From assembly GCA_013399855.1 (NCBI GenBank), contig VXAY01004337.1, positions 1,947,662 through 2,011,661 of the forward strand: DNA of 64,000 nt, given 5' to 3'. A program made the position numbers and the translations under genes. This DNA is from Oxyruncus cristatus (taxonomy: Eukaryota > Chordata > Aves > Passeriformes > Cotingidae). The notes under the pieces are model-generated. The model was not told the DNA's origin. It worked only from the letters and a program-made list of their open reading frames with translations, and ran no database searches. This document shows positions 37,136 through 49,200 of the stretch, in pieces (positions within the stretch are counted from its first letter, which is position 1; each line of letters starts with the position of its first letter).

Positions 37136-40100
37136 GGTGGTGCTCTCAGAGCGAGTTACGAGGTGACTCAGAAATCAATCGTCATGACAGCTGGAAGGAC
37201 CTCCCAGGGGTTGTGGCTGAGAGTCAGGTGGAAAACATGTCGAAAACGGAGCAGATCATACTAATAACTCGTCCCCTTCAAAGCGCTAAACCCTGGGAAC
37301 GCTTTTCAGTACAGAAATGTAAAAGCGAAGAAAATGGGGAAGTAGGTGGCACATAAGGAACAACAATGCACCAAAGTATTATCCATAGTCCTTCATCCTC
37401 ATTTAGTGCTATATTTCAGATTTGCCTTTAGCTGAAGTGAGGCGTGTTGGTAAAACAAAAGCCTCACTACATTGCCAGCACTGCCTTACTTCCTCTTGTG
37501 ATTGAGATAAAAATTGAGCAGTGGGCTGAAAAGAGCATGTTTTTCTCTTTGGCCACCAATGCCTCAAACAGAAATACCAGTGATGGTTGCTTTTTTGCAC
37601 CGGGGAATACTTATCTCCTTCATGACTTCTCTCCGAGACAGCAGTGGAACTAGTTAGTAGTATTTGAAAATGTAAAATCACGCGCTACAATCAGATGCTT
37701 TGGAGTTTGAGAATGCATCACTTGCATCTGAGAATATTAACTTAGGAAAAACAATTCTGTAAATTCATGAAAAATTAGAAAATCAGCATTGGCTTTCAGT
37801 TAAGCACTGGCCTCATGTGCAACATCTGTTGCTACAGGTAAGTCATGGAGTAATTTCTGTTTGTGAAACAATCTGTTCCCATTAACTTTCCTTGTCAACC
37901 AACTACATTTAAGATTAAAAATATCTCCATTGTTCTTCAGACCTTATTCCATGAAACACTGCAGGATAACCCCAGAATATCAACACTTTTGTACAGTCCA
38001 GTTAATTTTTTGCAATTATTAGAAGCTGCTTTGGTATGTTAGAGACTTTCTATCATCATTTCCTTATCCATTTCTTCAGGATGATGAAGGATACAGCAGA
38101 GATACTCCCAGTGACTTGAAAATTCATTTTGTTCCTTCCATAATGTGGTAAAGGGTTTTTATAGTGTATCTTAAATTTAGACAGAGTCTGGTATGTGCTG
38201 ACATTTGCATATTGTATTAAGCGGCTAATGTCACCTGTAGTTTAACTCATCTAAAACCATATGATAGCAAAGCGGAAACAAATGGAAACAGACTTCTTTG
38301 CACAATACACATTGATGTTCAGCTGCCTCGTATTACATTCAAATGTTGACTTTCAAAATAAAAATTACGCGGAAAAACTGAAGAATTCCTGAAGGGGTCG
38401 ATTCTTATAAAAACTGGCCTTTCTGAGTGCTTGAACGAGCACTGGAAGATCACTATAGAGATGTTGCCTTGTGACATCCCCATCCACAAAGCCCACATTA
38501 GTTGCTCAGAATTGCAATCAACAGAAAAACAAGGAGTTGCCATTTTCTGGACATTAATTTAGGTGCAAGTCTGCATGGGGAGCATCTCAGATCCCAGTTT
38601 AACTATTACAGTTTATCTTACACAGCAGCAGTCATCAGGCACAAAGCTTAGAAGCATGGTCATTAAAAACTTCGACAGTCCACAGCAATTCCATCCACTA
38701 TGAACCTTTCTGGGCTTTTCGGTTTCCCAGTGGGAGCTTTTTAGTCTCCCCGTGGTCCAAAGCTGAATCGCAATTTAATTGGACCCTAATTCCTCTCTCG
38801 TCCTTTCTTAAGCCACTATTTACAGCTATCTTCTTGGAATTGGTTTGTCTTTCCTTCAAGTATGTGACAATCAGTAATGGTCTTGCTGGTAGAGGCTGCT
38901 GAAGCATGTGAATGTACTTAATTTATGTCACTCTTTGGACTGTGGGACGTATATTTGTCACAGGAGCTGTGTGGCTACAGTGATGGCAACTGGTATTTAA
39001 AACCCAGTACTACTAAATCACAGCAGATAAACCAAATTTGATGTATTATTGCAGCTCACAAGTGACATTTGACCATTGTACTATTGTTCTGACACTGAAG
39101 TTAGTAATACAGTTTTGTGCCTTAAAGCAGTTCTGTTCTCCTCAGCAGATCATACCAATTATTTCCTGCTTGTCAAAGAATCAATAAAAACAAGATAACT
39201 TTCAGAAAATCATTTTATACTGTAAATTTGTATAACTTAAGTGCAAGTGCTGACACAGCTGTGGTCAACAAATCCAGCTTTTAGGAATGTTGTATGAGGT
39301 GAATGGAGGAGCCAGCTGGCCTCCCATTACACAGTGTCACAATTGTTTACACGCACTAAAATGTGACTGTGGCTGTGCCTGATATAGACAGGGAAAATCT
39401 ACATCATGATAACTTCTGAAAGTCCAAGAGGTAAACCTAGAAAAGGAAATCAGCACTCTCTTGTTAGATATCAGGGAAGCTCCTCTGAGTGCCTGACCTT
39501 AAGAACAGACTTTCAAGATCCGCATTTAGACCCATCCAGAGGATCCCCAGTGGGATGAGAAAAGCCTCTCCTGTTCCTGAGGCTGCTAGGTTGGGCAATG
39601 AGATCCCTCCTTCAGCAGCACAGCCTGAAGGCATGGAAGTCTGCAGCTTGGGTAACAAAGCAAGTACTGAGTCTCAATCCTTTCTCCCTTTTGCTGTTGT
39701 ACCGTGTATTACATTAGCAAAGAGATGTTGCCACACCAAACAGAGAGGTGCCCAGTGAGTATAAGTATCTGCTTTGTTTGTGGCCTCTGAAGAGTTGAGC
39801 TTTTTAACTGCAGTTTGCAATTTGAGGTACTCAAACTTTCTCCAGCCCCAGGATCCCAGTAAATGTCCTTCATAATACTCTACAGCCTGTTAACTATAGT
39901 CTTTAAATGCTATACATGGAAATACCTCAGATACCCTATAACCATGTGGCAAGGTCACCTATCAGGTCAAATCTTTGAGGTCAAAGTATTCCGTTCATAG
40001 TTTTAAGTGGGAGATGTCATTGATATCCATCACGTCATTCCACTATACCAGATACACTCTATGCCTGACACCTCTGCAATGTGTCTCTTACGGAGTACTA

Positions 40101-42915
40101 GTACTACCTGCTGGGGATTTTGCATATAATTTGTTCTGTCTTTGTTCATTCTAAAACTAGTATACATAAATTTCTCCTTTAAATAGCACTAAATGAGAAG
40201 AATCAAGGTTATATGTGTCATGGGACAAAATCCATTTTAACTCATTGAATTAGACTATTTCAGATATAGTTCAAGATTTACATGTATACTTCTAGGTTTT
40301 TAAGATAGCTTCATCAGCATTTTCAAGTAAAGAATGTTTCATCTGGCATACTGAAACTATTCTAGCTGTGGAATAAGAATACTGATAGGAGATATTAAGA
40401 GATTTGGAGGACCACGAAATGGTGAAAGTTTTAACAGGCTACAGTGAAACCAGAACTTGTTTAATTTAAAACACTTGTCATATTACAACTGTGAAACCAA
40501 TTCTGCATGAGTCTTGGTTGATCTTATCCTCAGTGAGACATCTTTTACATGTATTCTGTTCAGCACATCAGCTCACAGTTTTGACAACAGTTCACATTTT
40601 GTGCTTGTAACACCATCAACTGAAAGAATTTCCCAGGGAGCACTCTGACTCACATCTCCCCTCTCCAAAAGTGTTGCTTCTAACACTAAGGCTTGACTGA
40701 CCTGCAATAAAAGAATATGAGCAGCTGTGAAGACTCCCGTTCCACGAAAGGTGAGATGGAAAAACCCCAATCATCCCCACCATACACTAATTTCCTCCCA
40801 AATGGGAAGCACTGACAAATACACACACACACACATGTACCACCACTTGATCATCTGACAGTAATTTGGAGATATCTGCAATCCCATTTCACAAGTATCT
40901 GGGCCACCAACTTTTGCTGGTCCTTCAGGTAGGAGCTGGCAGGACTATGACTTCAACATGAAAATTGGACAGTAAATTCATCCCCATGTGTACATCATCT
41001 GTCTGTTCCCCCAAAAGGCTTTAGGCAGAATCTGAGTTGGTTCTGGGATTTCAACTGCAAGATAGGAATAATCTCCTCCCATTACTTTACAGCACCTGGC
41101 ATACCAAATGTGTTCAAGGGCCTTCTGAGGGTAGGTATCCAGGCAGCTTACACTAATCAAGGTTTGTAACTGAAGGAAAAGGTAACTTTTTTAATTTTTG
41201 TGTAATTGTTTTTTTTCTTTAAATCAAGCATAGGAAATCCCACAAGGAATGACACATAACACAAGACTAGGACTGCAGCTGGCGACTGAGAAGGGAGGAC
41301 ATGCACAGGGTGAGATACAAAACTCACCCGATCAAGTAAAATTTTATGATACAAGCTTCATCATGGAATCCTGAGTTTTTTCAGCTGCAAATGTATTTAA
41401 ACTTCATCTCCCAGGGGTAATAAGGGGAATGTAACATGGGGAACGTACAATGTAACAAGGGGAATGGTAGATCACCTATCAAAAGGTAACATTAAATAAC
41501 GATTGTATGGCTTTTTGAAAGATGTACAATACAGTTCAAAAGATTTGGAGCTCAAGGCAAGAATAATCAGAAACATTCATGGCATGTATAATGTGAAAAG
41601 CCAGACTATATTGTCATAATCATCTCTTTTGCCTATAAAATATATGAATGCCAGAAAGCAAATAGTCCCTATAAAACCATAATGTTCTCCAAAAGGTTTT
41701 GCCCGTAACATAAAACCTTTAGTCTCTCTTCTCAACCAATGCATCCATAAACGTATGATAGAGAAAAACAGTGTTCTGCTCCCATTTTGAGCTATATAGC
41801 CTTGCAAATAAAACAAAACAAAACAACCCAAAACTTAAATTCACAGTGATTTTCTTAAATTGGATGAAGCAAGCAAGTAATTTTAAGTAGCTTTAATAAT
41901 GTTATTTGAGGCTACTTGTGTTATACAGAATGCTGTCCTGTCTTTGATACAGACGTATGCTAATGTATCCCTATTGGTACCAGCTTAAACAGGAATAAGT
42001 CAGGAATAGGGCTACTATGGTACACCATCTCCATCAGCACTTTTCTGAGATGGCTGTAGTGGCAAATTTTCCAATTATGGGTCTGTTGCTTAGTGCATTT
42101 TGGCTACAATTCTGCATACTGTTGTTACAGTTTTGAAATACTGAAGAGATTACAACAGACTGCACTAACACCCCGACAAAAGCCACTGAAATTCAGAGTT
42201 AAGAATGCCATAAGGTTCATCCATGGGAGGTAAGACAGGAGTTAGTGAATGGTATTTCCCAGTACGCATTCACACAAAAGTTACTTAAACATGGAATATT
42301 TTATAGAGTAGGTTGGTTGCCCTTTAGTATTGCACACTTTACCAGGGTTATCAGCTGACCTGTGACCACGCTATTCAACACTAATAGAATACTGACATAG
42401 GTGAGGACAGATGGAGAATACACACCAAAAATGCTTATGTTTATCCCTATGAATCTATTGTGTTATTTCATGAATTTCAAAAAGAACCCAAAACCACTTA
42501 CTGTCTTGAGAGAAAGAGGGTTTTTCTTATCTTATACACAAAAGAAATTAATTGGTCTGACTACAATGAGAGGTAAAAGTGATTCTCTATCAGTGTGTTT
42601 TTAATGACTATCACATACAGTGCAGATGCATAAATCAGAGCACAGCTTTATGCTCTTCACTTCATTTTACTTACCATCAGTTCCTATTTCACTTTTAAGG
42701 TCAGTACAAGATTGGAAAAGACACAAGAAAAGACTGAGTATTGAAGAATACTTCTTAAGTCATTAGTTGTTTGTAATTTTAATGGTGTTAGACTTTAGCA
42801 AATTTTTGAGTCATAAACTAGTTAGCTTTACAATGTTCAAATATTATGAATCTTAAAAGACTGCTCATTTGAAGCCTGCACTCTCCCACTCAATTTACAA
42901 ACTGCCCCTACTTCC
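37136..42915. other. Intergenic sequence, no gene seen
   Basis: No supported gene. It contains a short CA run (40819-40835). Its right end should hold the DBX2 3' UTR; an ATTAAA-type hexamer on the minus strand (plus-strand TTTAAT near 42777) is a weak polyadenylation candidate. Confidence 0.5.
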
Positions 42916-43236
42916 TTACACTGGTGACATAACTGCCTTGCTTGCAGTGTCTTGGTCAGGATACAAATACAGTGGGCTCTGTGATGAATTTGCTCTTGGA
43001 GGTGGTTGTGTACTAGTCAGTCTTTCAGAATTTCCTGGAGAATTCTCCCTCCACCTTGGACTTGCCTGCTCCTCAGACACTTCCCATACAGATGGGCACG
43101 GGGAGGTAAAATTCATGGTGGATCGTGAGAGGTAGTTCTCTGGAAGACCTTCCTCCTGGAGGCACCTGTTTGAAAGCACTTCTTTTTCTTTGGAGTTTCG
43201 CCATTTCATCCTTCGATTTTGAAACCAAATTTTCAC
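42916..43236 (-). CDS. DBX2: DBX2 exon 4 (terminal coding exon)
   Basis: Acceptor TTGCAAACAG on the minus strand, then 106 codons and a stop at 42918-42916. It starts with homeodomain residue 45 (VKIWFQNRRMKWRNSKEKE), which contains recognition helix residues Gln50 and Asn51. The rest is a Ser/Pro/Asn-rich tail of DBX2 type (SPCPSVWEV, SPRWRENSP). Confidence 0.96.
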   Translation of the reverse strand: MKIWFQNRRMKWRNSKEKEVLSNRCLQEEGLPENYLSRSTMNFTSPCPSVWEVSEEQASPRWRENSPGNSERLTSTQPPPRANSSQSPLYLYPDQDTASKAVMSPV

Positions 43237-46200
43237 CTGTTTGCAAGTCAATGAAAGTTTATTATCATTCTTTTCTTTAAACAATTTTGCCCTAACAAAT
43301 GGATTTTTTTCTTCCCATTCTCTTAATTTAACATTCCTTCCTTATTCATTGTTTTAGTAGAGATCCAGAGAAGCTAGATGACTGACTTTATTTGAGGATT
43401 TTCTCATCACTACTTTCTACTACTAGGCCAAATATTCTCCTTGACTTTCACCACCTCCAACAGGTGCTTATTTGTCTTAGACAGCCCAGTAGCTAAGGAT
43501 AGGGCAGTTTCCTATATCAACATACTTCTAGAGAGAATTCTCTGTCTAGAGAAAATTAACATCATCATTAAAAAAACTAGGTGATATTACTAGTGATGCG
43601 TAGCCCTCTATGTAAAGAAGGCTGTAGGAAATATGACTGACTCTTCTACAAGCATAACTAAAACCAGCTTGACCATATAGCTTCAAAATGTGTGTTGTGA
43701 CATAGGACACAGGAGTGAGGATTTAAAGACATTTTGCCTGCCTGACTACAGTTTTCCAGGAGTTGCCTAGAATCTGTGTGCTTTTGACAGAAAATCAATT
43801 TTTCAAAGACTTTGAGTTGCAACTCTTTAACACAAGCATTCAAAGGCATTTATGAAATGCTGGGGAAAGCGTGGGGGGATATACATCTAGAAAGTGGTTT
43901 TACATAAAGAGAATAAAGGGGAGGCTGATCAATCAAATTATTCAGATCCTGTTCTATTTTCCCTTAGACATTTGCATTTAGGTCTAGTACTCAGATACCT
44001 GATAGGGGGACAAAGGGGTTGTGCTTTCAAAGGTTTGAGAATCATTGCCTTAGATGGCAGGTACTGTTCCTCCAGCACTGAAAACTGAAAGAAGTAATAT
44101 TCATAGCAACTGCTGTTCTTTTTAACAGGGAAAAAAAAGAGACAGATATCATCTGGTCTATCACTATCATTAAATTATTTCCCTGTAGTAGTAGTTATCT
44201 GTATATCATTCCATTATTTTTCACTCCCCCAGGCTCTCTTGAATAACATGACCACAGAAAATAAACTCAAGGAAACAACTGTAATATTAGACATTTGAAT
44301 ACAATTTGGGACATTTTTAGACAGCACACTGGTGAGTCCACTTGCCTATTTCCATTAGTTTTCCTGCAGAGATTATGTTTCCGTTCATCACACTGAGAAA
44401 CACCACACTCTGCTTGTTTTGGTTTACTGTTGCAGTGCTTGCAACAGAGTCAATCAGGTTGCAAGGAACCACTGCAGACCACCAGATCTGACCTCCTGTG
44501 CAAAGTGGAGCCAACTGCAAAGTTATATCAAATTGATGACAGCCTTATCAATTTCTGAAAATCTCCAAGATAAAGATCCCATCACCATTTCTAGGTTTTT
44601 CTGTCCCCCAGACAACTTCTGCCGTTCCTATCTTAAGAACTTCCACTCCTCTTGCACGCAAAGAAACAAAATTGGACTGTCCTGCTCTTAGTCTTTCAAT
44701 TGTAATCCAGAGGGCTGTGTCTACCCCTGCAACTTCAGAATCCCACCTACCAGCAACTACCATGTTAATTTTCTGCTGATATGTGCCCTCGCAAACTTTT
44801 TACAGTTTCTTTCAGGTTTTGTGCCCTTCAAGCACAAACCTTCCTTTGGTTTTATCTGCAGCTAGGTCAGGCCCCTGAGATTCCAGATAGGGCTACTACT
44901 GCTCAGCACCACTATTAACATACCTGTTCACTCAGAACAGCTCATTGGAAGTCAGCTCAGACTCATGTAAAAAATCCCATGAAACGTGTATTGGTAAGTA
45001 GAGTGGGAGTATTTTAGAAGGTTACCTAAAAAATTTTTCCTCCTACAGTATCTCTCAGGTCTGAAGATCTCTTTCCTTGTGCAGTCAAGTTTCTTTCTGT
45101 AGGGATGACTGCCTGTCTCTTGGGGCAGAACGGTTTCAGAGCAAGTGCTGTTGACTGCATCGTCCCTAGCTGTTCATCTTCCAGTGCAAAGGGCACTCAG
45201 AGGAATGCAGGAGGGCCCTATGCTCTGTTGTTTTCTGCCTAGATCAGAGCAGTTGAGCAGCGGGATAGAGTATAGTTCCCTACCCCAAAGCTCCCAAGGG
45301 GGATCTGTCAGACAGTAAAACAGGAGTCAGAAATGAAATGCAGAGGTCATGTTTCTTCCACTTCATATGAAAATGGAGCAATCAATTTTTGAATGTATAA
45401 ACAGAGGAAATAAACCAGGAAACCGTTCAATCATTCCCTGGTTAAAACTGCCATTGATTTACTGAGGTCTTTGCACCATGGAAGAGCTCAGAGCTGCCCC
45501 TGTGCTGTTCAGTTTTCCTCCTTCAAAGCCATTTTAAAGATTTTTCCCCAAAAGGACAGAAAGCCACAGATATTATATCATTCCTTACCTGAGACTCCTT
45601 TAGACCCAGGTTAAGGGCCAGTTTCTTCCTGTCTGTTTTACTAATATACTTCTGCTTCTGAAACATTTTCTCCAAAGCTTTCCTCTGGTCTTCAGAAAAG
45701 ACAGCTCTTCTTAATATGCCTCTCCGGGACTTGGAGTTAGACTCCTGGGTCAGAAGAGGCAGCACACTTTCCTCTCCTGGTGGAAATAGATGAGAGTTTC
45801 CTATAATATCTAGCACATATCAGAGAAAGACATAAGTGCTGTTCATTATAATCCTTGCAGACTCTTGTCCCAATTTTGATTTGTTGGTGTTATAAGTGTG
45901 TTGTAATGCTTCAGTCATGTTCATTAAGGACTAAATCCTCACTTGGATCCAGAAATGTTGTCAGTAGTCAGCAGTCTCCCCTTGACACGGTACAAAGTAA
46001 ATCAGATGAGTTCATAGAGGAACATTAATACAGAGCCCACGCTACTGCAAAATTCAAATACAGTCAGGGATAAACTTCTCCACTTTCCTTGGCCTGTCAT
46101 CATCATTGAGTAAACTGCAGTAAGTTTTCCTTTGAGTTTATTTTATCCCTGTGTGAAATGTAAAACCAGATAAAAGTGGTCTCTAATACTGATTCAAAGA

Positions 46201-49200
46201 AACTAAGTAGGCTTTCTTTAGTTTTTTTTATTAACGAAAGGCTTTCAGAGGGAACAATTTCTCAGAAAATCCCTGGTCATTCACTTATTCTGGAAACCAC
46301 AGCAATTTCTTTATTAGAGGATTTGGGGAGTACTTGGACTTACTCCTTTCAGCCTGGTTTCTAATCCTTTGACATCTCATAGCAAGTCCAGGGAGGGCAG
46401 TTTTCAATGAATCCAATCACATCCCCTTGAGCCATGCCTAGAGTGAATCTTACCCTGGAAAACAGCTCAAAGCTGGGGGACAGGGCTGCAGCGGAGAAGT
46501 AGAGGTGTTTGCATCTTCCCTTCACTGGCCTCAAAGAGCACAGAAAATCCAAGTCCAGATAAACCTCTTGCATTCCTCACACCAAATAAAACCTAAAGCC
46601 ATAGTGCTTTCCCATGCTCCCTCTAAGCATACAGTGTATGAGGAGCAATCATTGGTGAGCCTTGGTACGCCTTCATCACTCCCAGCTTCCTCAAATACTC
46701 ACCCAGGGAGCGGGACCAGGGGTCAGTTGAATAGGGCCCATCACCGGGCACTGGATGTGATAACTGGGGCAGATACAAGCAGGCCAGGAAAGAGCTGCTC
46801 TCTGGCTCATAAACCTGTGCCATGGCTATATAACCACTGACACCTACAATCTTTCTGTAGGAGTGGCAATTCAGACTCTAAAGATGCAAGCTGTCCTCCT
46901 GTTGTCCACCTTTTCACATAGTGCGGCCTAGACAGCTGTCCTGACTTATAATTACAGCAGCTGGAAAGGTGTGTTGCTGTTCAACTTCTATCAAGGATCT
47001 GATAATTTTCATATCAAAGCCAATGGCAAATTCCCCATGAAAAGCAGACTCTCTAAAAGACTGCACATTTTTTTGTGAAAAAGTCTGTCTATTCTAATTA
47101 GCTGTAATGTGTGGGGGGGAGATGAAATAAGTTTTTGAAAATGATATAGTGTTCTTAAAAATATTAATTAAATGCAGATGCATCTTCCACAAAATGTTCC
47201 TTGGGGCTACATCACACTTTAACTTCTGTATATTATACATATATACACATGGGTATATGTATATATATGTCTTTAAACACCCACAGAAAAACAAACACAC
47301 ACATACTGAAGATATTGTAGTATAATGATGAGAAACTGAAGTGTATATGTGTATGCATTGCAAAGTTGACTAACTACTTTTGTAGTGCATGTTTGACTAG
47401 TTTGATACTACATACACTACTCCTGCATCCTGCTTCCAACTGTGACCAGGAAAGAAATAATATCAGAAGCTGACCAAGTGTAGAATGATTATTCCCTAAA
47501 ATACACTGCCACTGTGAAATGTTACTGATTTAGAGACTATTGCATTCTGTCATGCTTTTCTTGAATTTTTCTACACTTCAAGGACTGGTCTTTATATTTG
47601 TCCCAGGAGTAACAGCCTGTGATAAAAAGTAATTATTATGATTTACAATGTTACATCATAAATAATCCTAAATTTATACAGATGCATTTCAATTTTCAAA
47701 ATTATATCTGAGATCAGATACAAAAATCATAACCTACTGGCTAATGTCCTGATATTTATTACACAGTGAGATACAGTAAGACTTGATCCAAACCTAAAAA
47801 ACTATCTGCAGAACAAAAGTCAAAATGCCACAATGGAGGTTTCTGCAAAGGGCAAGCCAGGTTCATATTTCTCTGAGGAGTGCACAGCCCCTTCATGACC
47901 CCCACCCCAAGCTCCAGTCATGCCCACGAAGCTGGGGGCAAGCTGTGGGCATTTCTTCCCCAAGCACGTTTTCTCCCTTTCTTGCTCAAATTTGGTGACT
48001 TTAGTTATCTTTTTCCAGGCACTGTCTGAATAGTTTCTGCCGATTTGTCAGCCATTCTCAGGTTTACTGGAAGGCACAGTCTGGCAGCAGAAGAGCTGGC
48101 ACCTTCCCTCATCCCCACTGCGGGAAGAGAGACACCAGCAAGAGAAAAGGCATAACAGGGCTGGTCCTTGCCTCCTGGCCTCCATTCCACAATGGAGTTG
48201 TCAGCCAAGGACAGAGGATGCCAGATTATGTGACCCCTTAAAATTTGTCTTGCCTGGCTGATTGTTAACAGTCAATCAGCAAGGAAACAACCTCCTGCCA
48301 GAGCCCCAAGGCACCAATTAATTCCCAAACAGGCAGTATGTAGGGTACAGCTTAACACCTGTATTAGACTAACTTAATAGGGAAGCATCTACACACTCTA
48401 AAGTACAGTTAAAAGATTAACTAAACAGAATTTAATGATGAGCAGGATGCTCACAAGCACTAGCAAACAGTCATTTGGACAAAAAATTTGAAACTTATCT
48501 CAAACTGACTAGCCTAGAGAATTTTTTTAAAAAATAACCCATATTCTAAAATGCTCTCCAACTGTTACACAAAAACTAAACTTCATTTTGTGCATTAAAG
48601 GATTTTTCACTACAATGGGACAGGCAGTCATTTATACATTTCAATAATTACAGAAAAATTAAATGCATCAGTTTGCAGCTTGTCACTCGGAATGTGCATC
48701 AAAAGGTTTAGTGTTTGGCTGACATAAATATGACTCTGTTACCAACTATTTCCTGTGTTGCTTGTTTGATTTTTGTTTTGCTTTGGGTTTTTTTAAGTCT
48801 TTCCTTTGTATCCTAATATATAGTGATAAATGTCCTCTTAATCTGTGGAACAATCTTCATTTGCCTTCATGTCAGAGACCACCTTGAAGGAGCAAGTAAA
48901 AGCTTTAGTCATGGTTTCCATTTTTTCATTAGAATTCAATACATTCTAGTTAAATGGACAATTAATAGGTCACTTCCAAAATAGTAGTGTATCAGTCCTG
49001 GTTAATAAACAATCCCCACAGTTGATAATGGGCCTATGTATTCACCAAGTCCCTGTATACACTCAGCTCATCCACTAAATCCCTTTTCAGGTAGACAGGG
49101 TTATATGGGAAGATGAGCTAGAATGAGTCTATAAAAGTCAGTTTCATTCACTGCTTTATTTTTCAGTCAAGTGCTTTAAATGGTGTCCAGAAAATCCCTT

